Both the position numbers and the translations under genes were made by a program. Shown here in pieces: positions 19,121 through 26,645 of a DNA stretch of 33,172 bases. The notes beneath the pieces were generated by a model. That model made no database searches and was not told where the DNA came from. It was given only the letters and a program-made list of their open reading frames with translations. This DNA comes from Ignavibacteriales bacterium (GTDB lineage Bacteria > Bacteroidota > Ignavibacteria > Ignavibacteriales > Ignavibacteriaceae), in NCBI GenBank assembly GCA_012517155.1, contig JAAYVN010000062.1, forward strand, positions 1 through 33,172, in the 5' to 3' direction. Numbering within the stretch: the stretch's first letter is position 1; each line of letters opens with the position of its first letter.

Positions 19121-20004
19121 TGAAGGTATTACTTTTTATTTCTTTGATCTTTTTTTTAATTGGATGTTCGAGTGCACCAGAGAAAGAACTTCAATACAAA
19201 GAAAACGATTATTTTCTTAGAATTTGTGAAGTGAAGGGGAGACAAGGGGTATCTACCGATGGTGATAATATTTATATAAGCGGGACGAAAGAGTTGTATA
19301 AATATGATATGAAGGGTAAACTCCTAGTTGAGAACTTGTCTCCCTTTAAGAACATTAACTTAGAAGTAAATCATCTTGGGGATATTGATTTGCATAAAGA
19401 AGAGATATACACATGTATAGAAAAATTTACTGAAGGGCGAGGGGATAATTTTGTAATCGGTATTTACAACAAAAATGATCTGAGTCTAGTGAGAACTATT
19501 ATACCCGGGAAAAACAGCCCACAAAAAGAAATAAGTGGGATAGCTGTTGATCCGGAGAGAAAATTGATCTGGATGACAGATTGGACAGATGGTAAAAGTA
19601 TTTATTATTATGATCTTGCAACAGGAGATTACATAGGAAGGATTATATTAAAAAAAGAACTGTTTTATTTGCAAGGTATTGTAGTTCACAAAAACTATCT
19701 CCTTCTAACTGCTGATGATGGTGATGCAGAAAATGAAGTAAGTGATAATCTTTATGCAATTAAAATTAATATGTTTGCTGATGTTATTTCAACACCCATT
19801 CATTTAAAAGAATTTGAAGATGTAAAAAGGGAAGGGGAGATCGAAGGAATAACGATTAATCGAAAGAACGGTGAACTCATCGTACTTTTTAACCGGGGTG
19901 CAAAAATCATTAAAGGAATTCCGAAAGGATTCTATCCCGGTTACGATAAAGAAATTCACGAAATTTATTTTTATAAAAATATAGGACAACTACCAGAGGA
20001 TTAA
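19117..20004 (+). CDS. Lipoprotein with propeller-like repeats, function unknown
   Basis: A 295-residue protein with a lipoprotein signal: hydrophobic segment, then LIGC with the lipidated cysteine at C17. The mature part has repeated strand patterns (GVSTDGDNIYISGTKELYKYDMKGK, GIAVDPERKLIWMTDWTDGKSIYYYDL, LQGIVVHKNYLLLTADD, EGITINRKNGELIVLFNRG) typical of a beta-propeller such as NHL or SMP-30-like folds. No catalytic motif was recognised. It is coupled by ATGA to the SGNH gene and lies three bases before the HAD gene. The blade pattern is also seen in the 608-residue T9SS protein earlier in the operon. It could be an outer-membrane-attached binding protein or an esterase of the propeller type. 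The function is unknown. Confidence 0.75.
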   Translation: MMKVLLFISLIFFLIGCSSAPEKELQYKENDYFLRICEVKGRQGVSTDGDNIYISGTKELYKYDMKGKLLVENLSPFKNINLEVNHLGDIDLHKEEIYTCIEKFTEGRGDNFVIGIYNKNDLSLVRTIIPGKNSPQKEISGIAVDPERKLIWMTDWTDGKSIYYYDLATGDYIGRIILKKELFYLQGIVVHKNYLLLTADDGDAENEVSDNLYAIKINMFADVISTPIHLKEFEDVKREGEIEGITINRKNGELIVLFNRGAKIIKGIPKGFYPGYDKEIHEIYFYKNIGQLPED

Positions 20005-20006
20005 GA

Positions 20007-20903
20007 ATGAACCAAATTATGAAAATCATTTTCTATGTAATTGTATTTGTTTCGATTTCTTTCGCGCAAAATAAAACAATATTTAAACCAATATCCGGTT
20101 TTCACGAAGATGCAAACAAATTGATAGAAGAGTTCTTGATATCCACAGAAAACGAAACGGGACGAAAAATTGCAGTATTTGACGGAGACGGTACTGTGCT
20201 AGGACAAACTCCTCATTATCTTGCTGATGAGTGCATGTATGCATATATAAAGAGTAAACCGGGACACAGGACTGGACTGTTAAATGAAATGATAAATCAA
20301 TCTAATGTATCCATTCCATACGTACAAAATCGTATTCGTTTACTGGCCGGACTATCTCTAAACGAAATGCGAGAAATGGGAAAACAATGCTTTAAGGAGA
20401 GATATTCCGATAAGATATTTGAACCTATGAGGCAATTAATTAATGTTTTGAAGCAAAATGGATTTGAGGTATGGATCGTAACCGGTTCTCCGGAGGCTAT
20501 GTATCAAGGATTTCTTTCCGAAGAACTTGAGATTCCAGTAACCAATATAATCGGTGTAAAATCCGTAATCAGACATGGAATCATCACTGAAGAAATTGTA
20601 CATCCAGTACCACAGGACAGAGGTAAAATGGAAGCGATAGAGACATTCATTCAAGACAAACCATTGATAGTTGGCGGAAACAGCCGGGGTGATAAAGAAA
20701 TGATAGAGTTTAGTAAGGGATTGCGGATAATAGTGAATCCGGATACATTTGTTGCCCCAGATCAAACTGAAAGTATTTCTGATTATGCAAAAAAGGAAGG
20801 GTGGATTATTCTAAGAATTAACGATACTCCGGACGATTCTATACCATGGATTTCTACGGAAGATTATAAAATAAAAAGAAACAAAACAAATATTGTGAAG
20901 TAG
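20007..20903 (+). CDS. Secreted HAD-superfamily phosphatase
   Basis: A 298-residue protein with a signal peptide (residues about 1-21, ends SFAQ). HAD motif I is VFDGDGT with nucleophile D59 and general acid D61; motif II is VWIVTGSPEA; a lysine for motif III lies in DRGKMEAIE; motif IV is GGNSRGDKEM with the Mg-binding aspartate. The cap insertion between motifs I and II is helical (residues about 70-140). The arrangement is like phosphoserine-phosphatase-type and phosphorylcholine-phosphatase-type HAD enzymes. Being exported and encoded beside a glycerophosphodiesterase, it may remove phosphate from a head group such as phosphocholine or phosphoethanolamine, or from glycerol 3-phosphate. 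The choice among these is open. It is two bases from the lipoprotein gene and six from glpT. Confidence 0.86.
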   Translation: MNQIMKIIFYVIVFVSISFAQNKTIFKPISGFHEDANKLIEEFLISTENETGRKIAVFDGDGTVLGQTPHYLADECMYAYIKSKPGHRTGLLNEMINQSNVSIPYVQNRIRLLAGLSLNEMREMGKQCFKERYSDKIFEPMRQLINVLKQNGFEVWIVTGSPEAMYQGFLSEELEIPVTNIIGVKSVIRHGIITEEIVHPVPQDRGKMEAIETFIQDKPLIVGGNSRGDKEMIEFSKGLRIIVNPDTFVAPDQTESISDYAKKEGWIILRINDTPDDSIPWISTEDYKIKRNKTNIVK

Positions 20904-20909
20904 GTAATT

Positions 20910-22262
20910 ATGCTGAAAAAAGGATTTCAAATATTTTCTCCCGATCCGATAAAAACAAAACTGCCGGATGATAAGATAGAGAAAAATTACAAATTATTAA
21001 GGTGGAGAGTTCTGGAATCCACTTTCTTAGGATATGCCATTTTCTATCTTGTTAGAAATAATCTTTCTACAGTTGCCAAGGATATGCAAAATGCCCTCTA
21101 TTATGATAAGGACATGATAGGCAATATCCTTGCAATAACTGCTATTTCGTATGGACTAGGAAAATTTGTATTAGGTGCATGGTCAGACAGAAGCAATCCA
21201 CGTAAATTTATGGCAGCAGGATTGTTTTTTTCTGCAATCCTGAATTTTATATTTGGAGGAGTTGCCAGTTATGGTGTACATCTTTTCCTTTGGGGTTTAA
21301 ATGGATTTATTCAGGGAATGGGGTGGCCTCCATGCGGAAGGACAATGGGACATTGGTACAGTATCCGAGAGAGGGGATCAGTATTTGCAGTTTGGAACAT
21401 TGCACATAACATTGGAGGAGGAATAGCGGGAATGCTTGCCGCCTATGCGGCCATGCATTTCGGAGGGTGGCAGGCAGCATTTTATTTTCCGGGGGCAATT
21501 GCTTTAATAGGATCAGTCTATATTTGGTTCCGTTTAAAAGATACTCCACAATCATGCGGTTTGCCTCCGATTGAAGAATATAAAAAGGAAGATTATATTG
21601 ATGTAGAGATTCATGCTGAACCGGAGAGGGAACTCACATACAGGGAATTGTTTATTGACAACATACTAAGGAATAAATATTTGTGGGTTTTTGCTCTGGC
21701 TAATTTTTTTGTGTATATTGTAAGATATAGTATGCTGGACTGGGGACCGATGTACCTTAGAGAGATAAAGGACGCAACATTGGTTGGCGGTGGAATGTCC
21801 ATTCTGATAATTGAATTTGCCGGAATTCCTTCAACTCTTCTGATGGGATGGTTATCCGATAAAGCGGGAGGGAGAAGAGGAATGGTAAGTCTTCTTTGCA
21901 TGATCCCAATCCTTTTTGCATTTTTCGGGATATATATTACTCCCGCAGGTTATCTTTGGGTAGATATGGTTTTACTTGGAATTGTCGGATTTTTTGTTTA
22001 TCCACCTGTAATGCTGTTAGGAGTTTCGGGTTTAGATCTTACAAGCAAAAAAGCGGTTGGAACCGCAGCCGGCTTTATAGGGTTATTTGGTTATCTGGGG
22101 AGGACAGTTCAAGCAAAAGGATTTGGTTGGATGGCAGAGCATTTTGGGAAATTATATGATAAAAATTTCGCTTGGGAGATGATAATATTGTGTATTTTAG
22201 CTTGTACTGTTTTATCAATAATTATACTGGCTTTTACTTGGAAAATAAAACCAAAAGCATAA
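20910..22262 (+). CDS. glpT: Glycerol-3-phosphate/phosphate antiporter, OPA family (MFS)
   Basis: A 450-residue inner-membrane transporter with 12 predicted helices. Strong similarity to E. coli GlpT can be read by eye: FYLVRNNL, LGAWSDRSNPRKF, NGFIQGMGWPPCGRTMGHW, WNIAHNIGGG, the central loop DTPQSCGLPPIEEYK, and VRYSMLDWGP. The substrate-binding arginines (R49 and R272, matching GlpT R45 and R269) and the histidine H166 (GlpT H165) are present, as is K85 (GlpT K80). The family exchanges external glycerol 3-phosphate for internal phosphate. It directly follows the periplasmic enzymes that can release glycerol 3-phosphate and shares the operon with glpD. UhpT-like sugar-phosphate specificity is the main alternative, but the central loop is GlpT-like. 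Confidence 0.95.
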   Translation: MLKKGFQIFSPDPIKTKLPDDKIEKNYKLLRWRVLESTFLGYAIFYLVRNNLSTVAKDMQNALYYDKDMIGNILAITAISYGLGKFVLGAWSDRSNPRKFMAAGLFFSAILNFIFGGVASYGVHLFLWGLNGFIQGMGWPPCGRTMGHWYSIRERGSVFAVWNIAHNIGGGIAGMLAAYAAMHFGGWQAAFYFPGAIALIGSVYIWFRLKDTPQSCGLPPIEEYKKEDYIDVEIHAEPERELTYRELFIDNILRNKYLWVFALANFFVYIVRYSMLDWGPMYLREIKDATLVGGGMSILIIEFAGIPSTLLMGWLSDKAGGRRGMVSLLCMIPILFAFFGIYITPAGYLWVDMVLLGIVGFFVYPPVMLLGVSGLDLTSKKAVGTAAGFIGLFGYLGRTVQAKGFGWMAEHFGKLYDKNFAWEMIILCILACTVLSIIILAFTWKIKPKA

Positions 22263-22356
22263 AAAGTATTTAACCGGATGATAGTAAGATTAATGATAGA
22301 ATTTTGCCATTATCCAAAATAGTAAACTAAATCAATAATAAATACCAGGAGGTATC

Positions 22357-23640
22357 GTGAAAAAAATCTTCTTTTTTGCAGCTCTTCTTTTGGCTGTGAA
22401 CTTTACAAGTGCACAACTATTGGTCGAGAACTTTGACTATCCCGTGGGAAGTCTCTTAACAGCTAACGGCTGGACAAACCATAGCGGAACGGGTACTTTT
22501 TTTACTACTATACAAGGGAATTTAGCATATACGGGTTATCCTTTGAGCAATATTGGTAACATGATATATGTTACAGGAGGCAGCGGATCAAGAGAGGATG
22601 TTAACAGAGCATTCATGCCGGGAATTGTCCAAGGAAATGCATATTTAACATTCCTTATCAATGTTGATTCTGCAAACACAACAGGAGACTACTTCTTACA
22701 TACAGCGCCAGTTCCGATGGGATCAGCATACAGATGCAGAGTATTCGTAAAGGGTGATGGAGCAACAGGATTCCAGATCGGGATTGCAAAATCCGGCGGC
22801 ACAGGAGCTGTTCCACCAGTTTACTCCACTTCATTAAATTTCAATACTACTTATTTAGTTGTTGCTAAGTATGAAATTATTGGTGACACAACAGGTTATG
22901 ATGATGTAGTGAAATTATATCTTAATCCGAATTTATCGCAACCTGAACCTGTAACACCTACTTTGTTCCACGAAGATACAACGTCAGGTGCAAAAGACAG
23001 ACCTGTTCAAACAGTAGCAATAAGGCAGGGTGCAAATAACCTAGGGTTGAGATTGGATGGACTTATGGTCACGGATAACTGGCCATTGGTGGTTCCTGTT
23101 GAACTCGCAAGTTTTACAACAAATACTACGAACAACAACACAGAATTACACTGGGCAACTGCAACAGAAACTAATAATAGCGGTTTTGAAGTTTTGAGAA
23201 ACGGGACGGTGATTGCATTTATAAAAGGTAACGGAACATCGGCCTCAGTTAATAGCTATTCATATACTGATAATAATCTGGCTAACGGGAAATATACTTA
23301 TGAACTGAAACAGATTGATTTTGATGGCACAGCAGTAATAGTTGCTAAAGCTGAGGTTGAAGTAAATTACTCACCTTCAAATTTTGAGCTTCTAAACAAC
23401 TATCCTAATCCATTTAACCCATCTACAGTGATTAGTTATAATCTACCTGTAGAAAGCAAAGTTACTCTGAAAATCTATGATGTATTAGGTAATGAAGTAG
23501 CTACTTTGGTTAATGGTCAAATGTTGGCAGGAACGCATTCCGTAACATTCAATGCAAGCGGACTACCAAGCGGAATTTACCTTTATTCAATTCAGGCAGG
23601 AAATTTCACTAGCACTAAAAAATTGATGCTTACGAAATAA
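22357..23640 (+). CDS. Secreted T9SS cargo protein, function unknown
   Basis: A 427-residue protein with a GTG start at 22357, supported by AGGAGG at 22347-22352. Signal peptide 1-20 (ends FTSAQ). Residues about 22-235 are beta-rich with a jelly-roll look (LLVENFDYPVGSLL, YLTFLINVDSAN, YRCRVFVKGDG, GLRLDGLMV) and resemble N-terminal domains of FCB-group secreted proteins. Residues about 248-340 are a short fibronectin-like linker (PVELASFTTNT, LHWATATETNNSGFEV). Residues about 345-427 are a type A T9SS sorting domain (NYPNPFNPSTVI, VTLKIYDVLGNEVATLVNG, KLMLTK). The 94-base gap to glpT holds no clear promoter, so it may end the operon; a separate weak promoter cannot be excluded. No catalytic motif was recognised. 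Confidence 0.85.
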   Translation: MKKIFFFAALLLAVNFTSAQLLVENFDYPVGSLLTANGWTNHSGTGTFFTTIQGNLAYTGYPLSNIGNMIYVTGGSGSREDVNRAFMPGIVQGNAYLTFLINVDSANTTGDYFLHTAPVPMGSAYRCRVFVKGDGATGFQIGIAKSGGTGAVPPVYSTSLNFNTTYLVVAKYEIIGDTTGYDDVVKLYLNPNLSQPEPVTPTLFHEDTTSGAKDRPVQTVAIRQGANNLGLRLDGLMVTDNWPLVVPVELASFTTNTTNNNTELHWATATETNNSGFEVLRNGTVIAFIKGNGTSASVNSYSYTDNNLANGKYTYELKQIDFDGTAVIVAKAEVEVNYSPSNFELLNNYPNPFNPSTVISYNLPVESKVTLKIYDVLGNEVATLVNGQMLAGTHSVTFNASGLPSGIYLYSIQAGNFTSTKKLMLTK

Positions 23641-23655
23641 TCTGGTTTCAAAAAA

Positions 23656-23690
23656 AAAGCCGGGATATAAGTTCCGGCTTTAATTTTTTA
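23656..23690 (+). terminator. Rho-independent terminator ending the operon
   Basis: Stem AAAGCCGGGA (23656-23665) with TTCCGGCTTT (23672-23681), six-base loop, followed by AATTTTTTA. Confidence 0.92.
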
Positions 23691-23727
23691 AACAAAAAAA
23701 TAGGTTCTGTTGACTGAACAGAACCTA
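23691..23727 (-). terminator. Terminator of the minus-strand tRNA-Ser
   Basis: Perfect 11-base-pair stem (23701-23711 with 23717-23727) and five-base loop. On the minus strand it is followed by a run of seven T (plus-strand A run 23694-23700). It starts six bases beyond the tRNA 3' end. Confidence 0.9.
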
Positions 23728-23732
23728 TAAAG

Positions 23733-23821
23733 CGGAGAGGGCGAGATTCGAACTCGCGGTACAGTTTAACCCGTACGACGGTTTAGCAAACCGTTGGTTT
23801 CAGCCACTCACCCACCTCTCC
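23733..23821 (-). tRNA. tRNA-Ser (anticodon GCT)
   Basis: On the minus strand the acceptor stem GGAGAGG pairs with CCTCTCC; the discriminator base is G, as expected for serine. The anticodon loop is TTGCTAA between ACGGT and ACCGT, giving GCT, which reads AGC and AGT. A long variable arm (GTACGGGTTAAACTGTAC region) marks a class II tRNA, and GGTTCGAA-type T-loop (GAGTTCGAATCTC) is present. Length is 89 bases. The 3' CCA is not encoded. Confidence 0.97.
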
Positions 23822-23851
23822 GAAAACGCTGAAATTATCAAATTTAATTGT

Positions 23852-23881
23852 CAAATATAACTATTTTTATTGAATTGTAAA
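23852..23881 (-). promoter_or_regulatory. Promoter of tRNA-Ser
   Basis: On the minus strand TTTACA (plus 23876-23881), a 16-base spacer, then TATATTTG (plus 23852-23859). This gives a leader of roughly 24 bases before the tRNA. Confidence 0.65.
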
Positions 23882-23969
23882 ATTATTTTTGCAGTAAGAC
23901 TCCTATTATTTTTGAACTAACAAATGAAAATAGCAGTTACGATTTAATCAGTAAAGAAAGGAAGGAATC

Positions 23970-24230
23970 ATGAATTGTCCTGTATGCAAAACAACAAAAT
24001 TAGTAATTTCAGACCGTCAGGGGATTGAGATAGATTATTGTCCAGACTGCAGAGGTGTTTGGCTTGACAGAGGTGAACTGGATAAGATAATTGAAAAATC
24101 GATCGGTCAATTACAAAGCTCATTTTCTAAGGAAGCAGACAGAAATTATGATCGAAAAGATGATTATTTCAAATATGATTATAAAAAGCGAAAAAAGGGA
24201 AGTTTTTTAGGGGAATTATTTGATTTTTAG
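23970..24230 (+). CDS. Small zinc-ribbon protein (zf-TFIIB type)
   Basis: An 86-residue protein. The N-terminal 40 residues form a zf-TFIIB-type zinc ribbon with CPVC (C3, C6) and CPDC (C24, C27), followed by the family ending RGVWLDRGELDKII. The rest is charged, lysine- and aspartate-rich, and ends in a short conserved-looking FLGELFDF. Proteins of this type are common and uncharacterised; a nucleic-acid or protein-binding role is assumed for the ribbon. AAAGGAAGG upstream is a good ribosome binding site. It stands alone between the divergent tRNA-Ser and the M23 peptidase gene. Confidence 0.88.
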   Translation: MNCPVCKTTKLVISDRQGIEIDYCPDCRGVWLDRGELDKIIEKSIGQLQSSFSKEADRNYDRKDDYFKYDYKKRKKGSFLGELFDF

Positions 24231-24319
24231 ATAAAAAGAGTAAAGTAATATAGTTTTGAGAACAAATCGCAAGTATTAATCGGTGATTTTTTTTGACTCA
24301 AAAATTATTCACCCATAAT

Positions 24320-24350
24320 TTGATTTATATCACAAATTTTATTAAATTTG
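24320..24350 (+). promoter_or_regulatory. Promoter of the M23 peptidase-holB gene set
   Basis: TTGATT at 24320-24325, 17-base spacer, TAAATTTG at 24343-24350. Expected start of transcription is about 24355-24358, only a few bases before the ATG at 24361. Confidence 0.7.
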
Positions 24351-24360
24351 CGACTTAATT

Positions 24361-25284
24361 ATGAAAAATTTATTTTATTTCTCGCACAAGCATTTAAAAT
24401 TCGTTGAAATAAAAAACATTAAGTTGAAATTTATTTCAATGTTTGTGTTTTTTACGGTAGTTTCCTTCATTCTTCTTACGGGAGCTCTTTATATTTATTC
24501 AGTGGCATTTAATCCAACATTCAACATGCCATTTGTCAAGAATGAAAAAGAGATGCTTAAAAGAAAACTGAAGGAAGTTACTGTTAAATATCACAACCTT
24601 GGCGTCAAGCTAGACAGTATTGTATCAATGAACCAGACGCTCCGAGCTGCGGTCAATCTTCCTCCGATATCTGAAGAGGAGAGGAAACTCGGAACCGGAG
24701 GTAGTTCAAAGAACAATTTTTTTGATATTATTAAGTACAAAAATAATAATGACTTGATAAAGACTCTTGAAATAGTAGACGACATCGAACGCAAGGTCAA
24801 TTTTGAATTATCGAATTACAAAACCATAAAAGGTAAATACGAAAACAACAAAACGCTTTTTGCTTGTATACCGGCAATAAAGCCATGCAGCGGAGAGTTG
24901 ACAATGAGTGGTTTTGGGATGCGTTTTCATCCTATACTCAGGCAGGTAAGAATGCATAATGGTATTGACATAGTTACCGATATCGGCACACCTGTTCACT
25001 CTACAGGTGACGGGACAGTAGAGTTCGTGGGAACCAGAGGAGGATATGGTTTGGCGGTTGAAATCGATCATGGATTTGGGTATAAAACGCTATATGCCCA
25101 TCTTTCCGCTGTCAAGGTTCAAGTCGGCGATAAAGTTAAACGAAGTACGCTAATTGCCATGACTGGGAATTCCGGGCTCTCCTCAGGACCTCACTTGCAT
25201 TATGAAGTTGTTTATAACGGTGAGTTTCAGGATCCTGAGCAGTTTTTCTTTTCTGATCTTGACATATTGAAACCAAAAAACTAA
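24361..25284 (+). CDS. M23/LytM-family membrane-anchored peptidase
   Basis: A 307-residue protein. A membrane segment lies at about 25-47 (FISMFVFFTVVSFILLTGALYIY), preceded by a charged cytoplasmic tail. Residues about 60-95 and 130-165 are coiled-coil-like. The LytM domain covers about 178-295, with zinc ligands H199 and D203 (MHNGIDI) and H280 in GPHLHYEV, plus H278 and H247 (YAHLS), so it should be an active zinc endopeptidase of cell-wall peptides in the periplasm. FGMRFHPIL is also typical. There is no Shine-Dalgarno sequence and the promoter lies so close that the mRNA may be leaderless. It is the first of four genes with gaps of 8-18 bases ending in the dehydrogenase at 27497. Confidence 0.93.
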   Translation: MKNLFYFSHKHLKFVEIKNIKLKFISMFVFFTVVSFILLTGALYIYSVAFNPTFNMPFVKNEKEMLKRKLKEVTVKYHNLGVKLDSIVSMNQTLRAAVNLPPISEEERKLGTGGSSKNNFFDIIKYKNNNDLIKTLEIVDDIERKVNFELSNYKTIKGKYENNKTLFACIPAIKPCSGELTMSGFGMRFHPILRQVRMHNGIDIVTDIGTPVHSTGDGTVEFVGTRGGYGLAVEIDHGFGYKTLYAHLSAVKVQVGDKVKRSTLIAMTGNSGLSSGPHLHYEVVYNGEFQDPEQFFFSDLDILKPKN

Positions 25285-25299
25285 ATTTGGAGAAAATTA

Positions 25300-25521
25300 A
25301 TGATTTGGACTCTCGAGCTTGCAGCATTCCTAGATGATGCACCATGGCCTGCAACAAAAGATGAATTAATAGAATATGCTGAAAGAATCGGCGCTCCATT
25401 TGAGGTTATTGAAAACCTCAAAGAAATTGAAGATGCCGAGGAGATATACGAGGATATTACAGAAATCTGGCCGGACTACCCGACAGATGAAGACTATTTT
25501 TTCAATGAGGATGAAATATAG
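25300..25521 (+). CDS. DUF2795 family protein
   Basis: A 73-residue acidic protein. The pattern WPATKDELIEYAERIGAP followed by a short helix and a tryptophan-containing end (ITEIWPDYPTDEDYFFNEDE) matches the DUF2795 family, whose function is unknown. TTGGAG about ten bases upstream serves as ribosome binding site. It is 15 bases behind the M23 gene and 8 bases before holB. Confidence 0.85.
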   Translation: MIWTLELAAFLDDAPWPATKDELIEYAERIGAPFEVIENLKEIEDAEEIYEDITEIWPDYPTDEDYFFNEDEI

Positions 25522-25529
25522 GTCCTCGT

Positions 25530-26627
25530 ATGCAGGACAATAAGTGGGATGATGTATTTGGGCTTAATCCTGTTAAGCTGACATTTGACACTTTTATAAA
25601 GAATAATCGAATCCCACAAGCTGTTATATTGCTTGGGAAAAAGGGGATAGGTAAAGACCTTATTGCTGCAAAATTCATTCAAAAGCTTAATAAAGTATCG
25701 TTACCCGAAGATCAACTCTTCGGGTCTGCTTTTTTAAAGTACATCTATGCTCTTCCCAGAGGACAGAATGAAAACTCGGATGATGATCCTTTTGAGAAAT
25801 TAAAGAATACGGAATTAGAAACTATAAAAGGGGAGATAAAAAAGAAATGCGACAATCCTTATTATCAATTGAACATTCCCCGTGCAAATGATATCAAAAT
25901 AAATTCAATTAGGGATATATCATCATATCTGTCGTATAGTTTCACAGAGTACAAATACCGTATGATATTGATATCAGACGCAGAAAAGATGAACGATTCC
26001 GCACAGAATGCTTTACTAAAAAGTTTAGAGGAACCTCCACCCGGAGTAATCTTTATGCTTACAACCCATGATTTATCGGGATTGTTTCCTACAATAGTAT
26101 CCAGATGTTGGTTAATTAAATGTCCGCCGTTGCAAAAAGAAGAAATACAAAATGCACTAGTAAGCTATTATGAACATGATAGTACTCAGGCGGAATTAAC
26201 AGCAGAATTTGGAGATGGTTCAGTATCCACTGCAGCTGAATTTGTTATGCTAAATATACCGGAACTTAAAGGTCAGGTGGTTGATTTTTTGAAATACATT
26301 TTAGGGAATAAAATTCACAGCGCATTCAAGATGATCAGCAGCTATACAAAAGAACAGGATTCATCAGGTGTCCTCCTAATATTAAATTTAATCAAAATCT
26401 GGTTTCTCGATATTTTAAGATATAAAGGAGGAGAGACTGATAGACTCTTTTTCAATGAATTCATAGAGAATATACATAATTTCAATCTTAAATTTTATGA
26501 TGAAGAAAAACTTACCGGAATAATTGGCCAGATTGATAAAAATGCGTACCTATACAGGGAGAGAAATGTAAATATTAATATTATCTGGTTCAATATAATA
26601 ACAGAAATAAATTCTTTCAGAAAATAA
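25530..26627 (+). CDS. holB: DNA polymerase III subunit delta'
   Basis: A 365-residue member of the clamp-loader AAA+ family. Seen: a P-loop-like GKKGIGKD (residues 36-43), ILISDAEKMNDSAQNALLKSLEEPPPGVIFMLTT (Walker B region and sensor I) and the SRC motif TIVSRCW. Delta' is part of the clamp loader that places the sliding clamp on DNA. Between the P-loop and the Walker B region the protein has a lysine- and aspartate-rich insertion with only one cysteine (C in IKKKCDNPYY), so the zinc-binding module of E. coli delta' is missing. The length is normal. It lies between the DUF2795 gene and the dehydrogenase. Confidence 0.92.
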   Translation: MQDNKWDDVFGLNPVKLTFDTFIKNNRIPQAVILLGKKGIGKDLIAAKFIQKLNKVSLPEDQLFGSAFLKYIYALPRGQNENSDDDPFEKLKNTELETIKGEIKKKCDNPYYQLNIPRANDIKINSIRDISSYLSYSFTEYKYRMILISDAEKMNDSAQNALLKSLEEPPPGVIFMLTTHDLSGLFPTIVSRCWLIKCPPLQKEEIQNALVSYYEHDSTQAELTAEFGDGSVSTAAEFVMLNIPELKGQVVDFLKYILGNKIHSAFKMISSYTKEQDSSGVLLILNLIKIWFLDILRYKGGETDRLFFNEFIENIHNFNLKFYDEEKLTGIIGQIDKNAYLYRERNVNINIIWFNIITEINSFRK

Positions 26628-26645
26628 AACATAAGGAGTAAAAAG

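Noticed and set aside
22263-22356. Separate promoter for the T9SS protein after glpT
   Set aside because: ATTTTG near 22301 lacks a TA at the right distance and no -35 matches; only the AGGAGG ribosome binding site is convincing.
23884-23914. Two TATTTTTG elements as promoters of the zinc-ribbon gene
   Set aside because: Both fit TAnnTTTG, but neither has a recognisable -35 at 16-17 bases; in an A/T-rich gap such matches are expected by chance.
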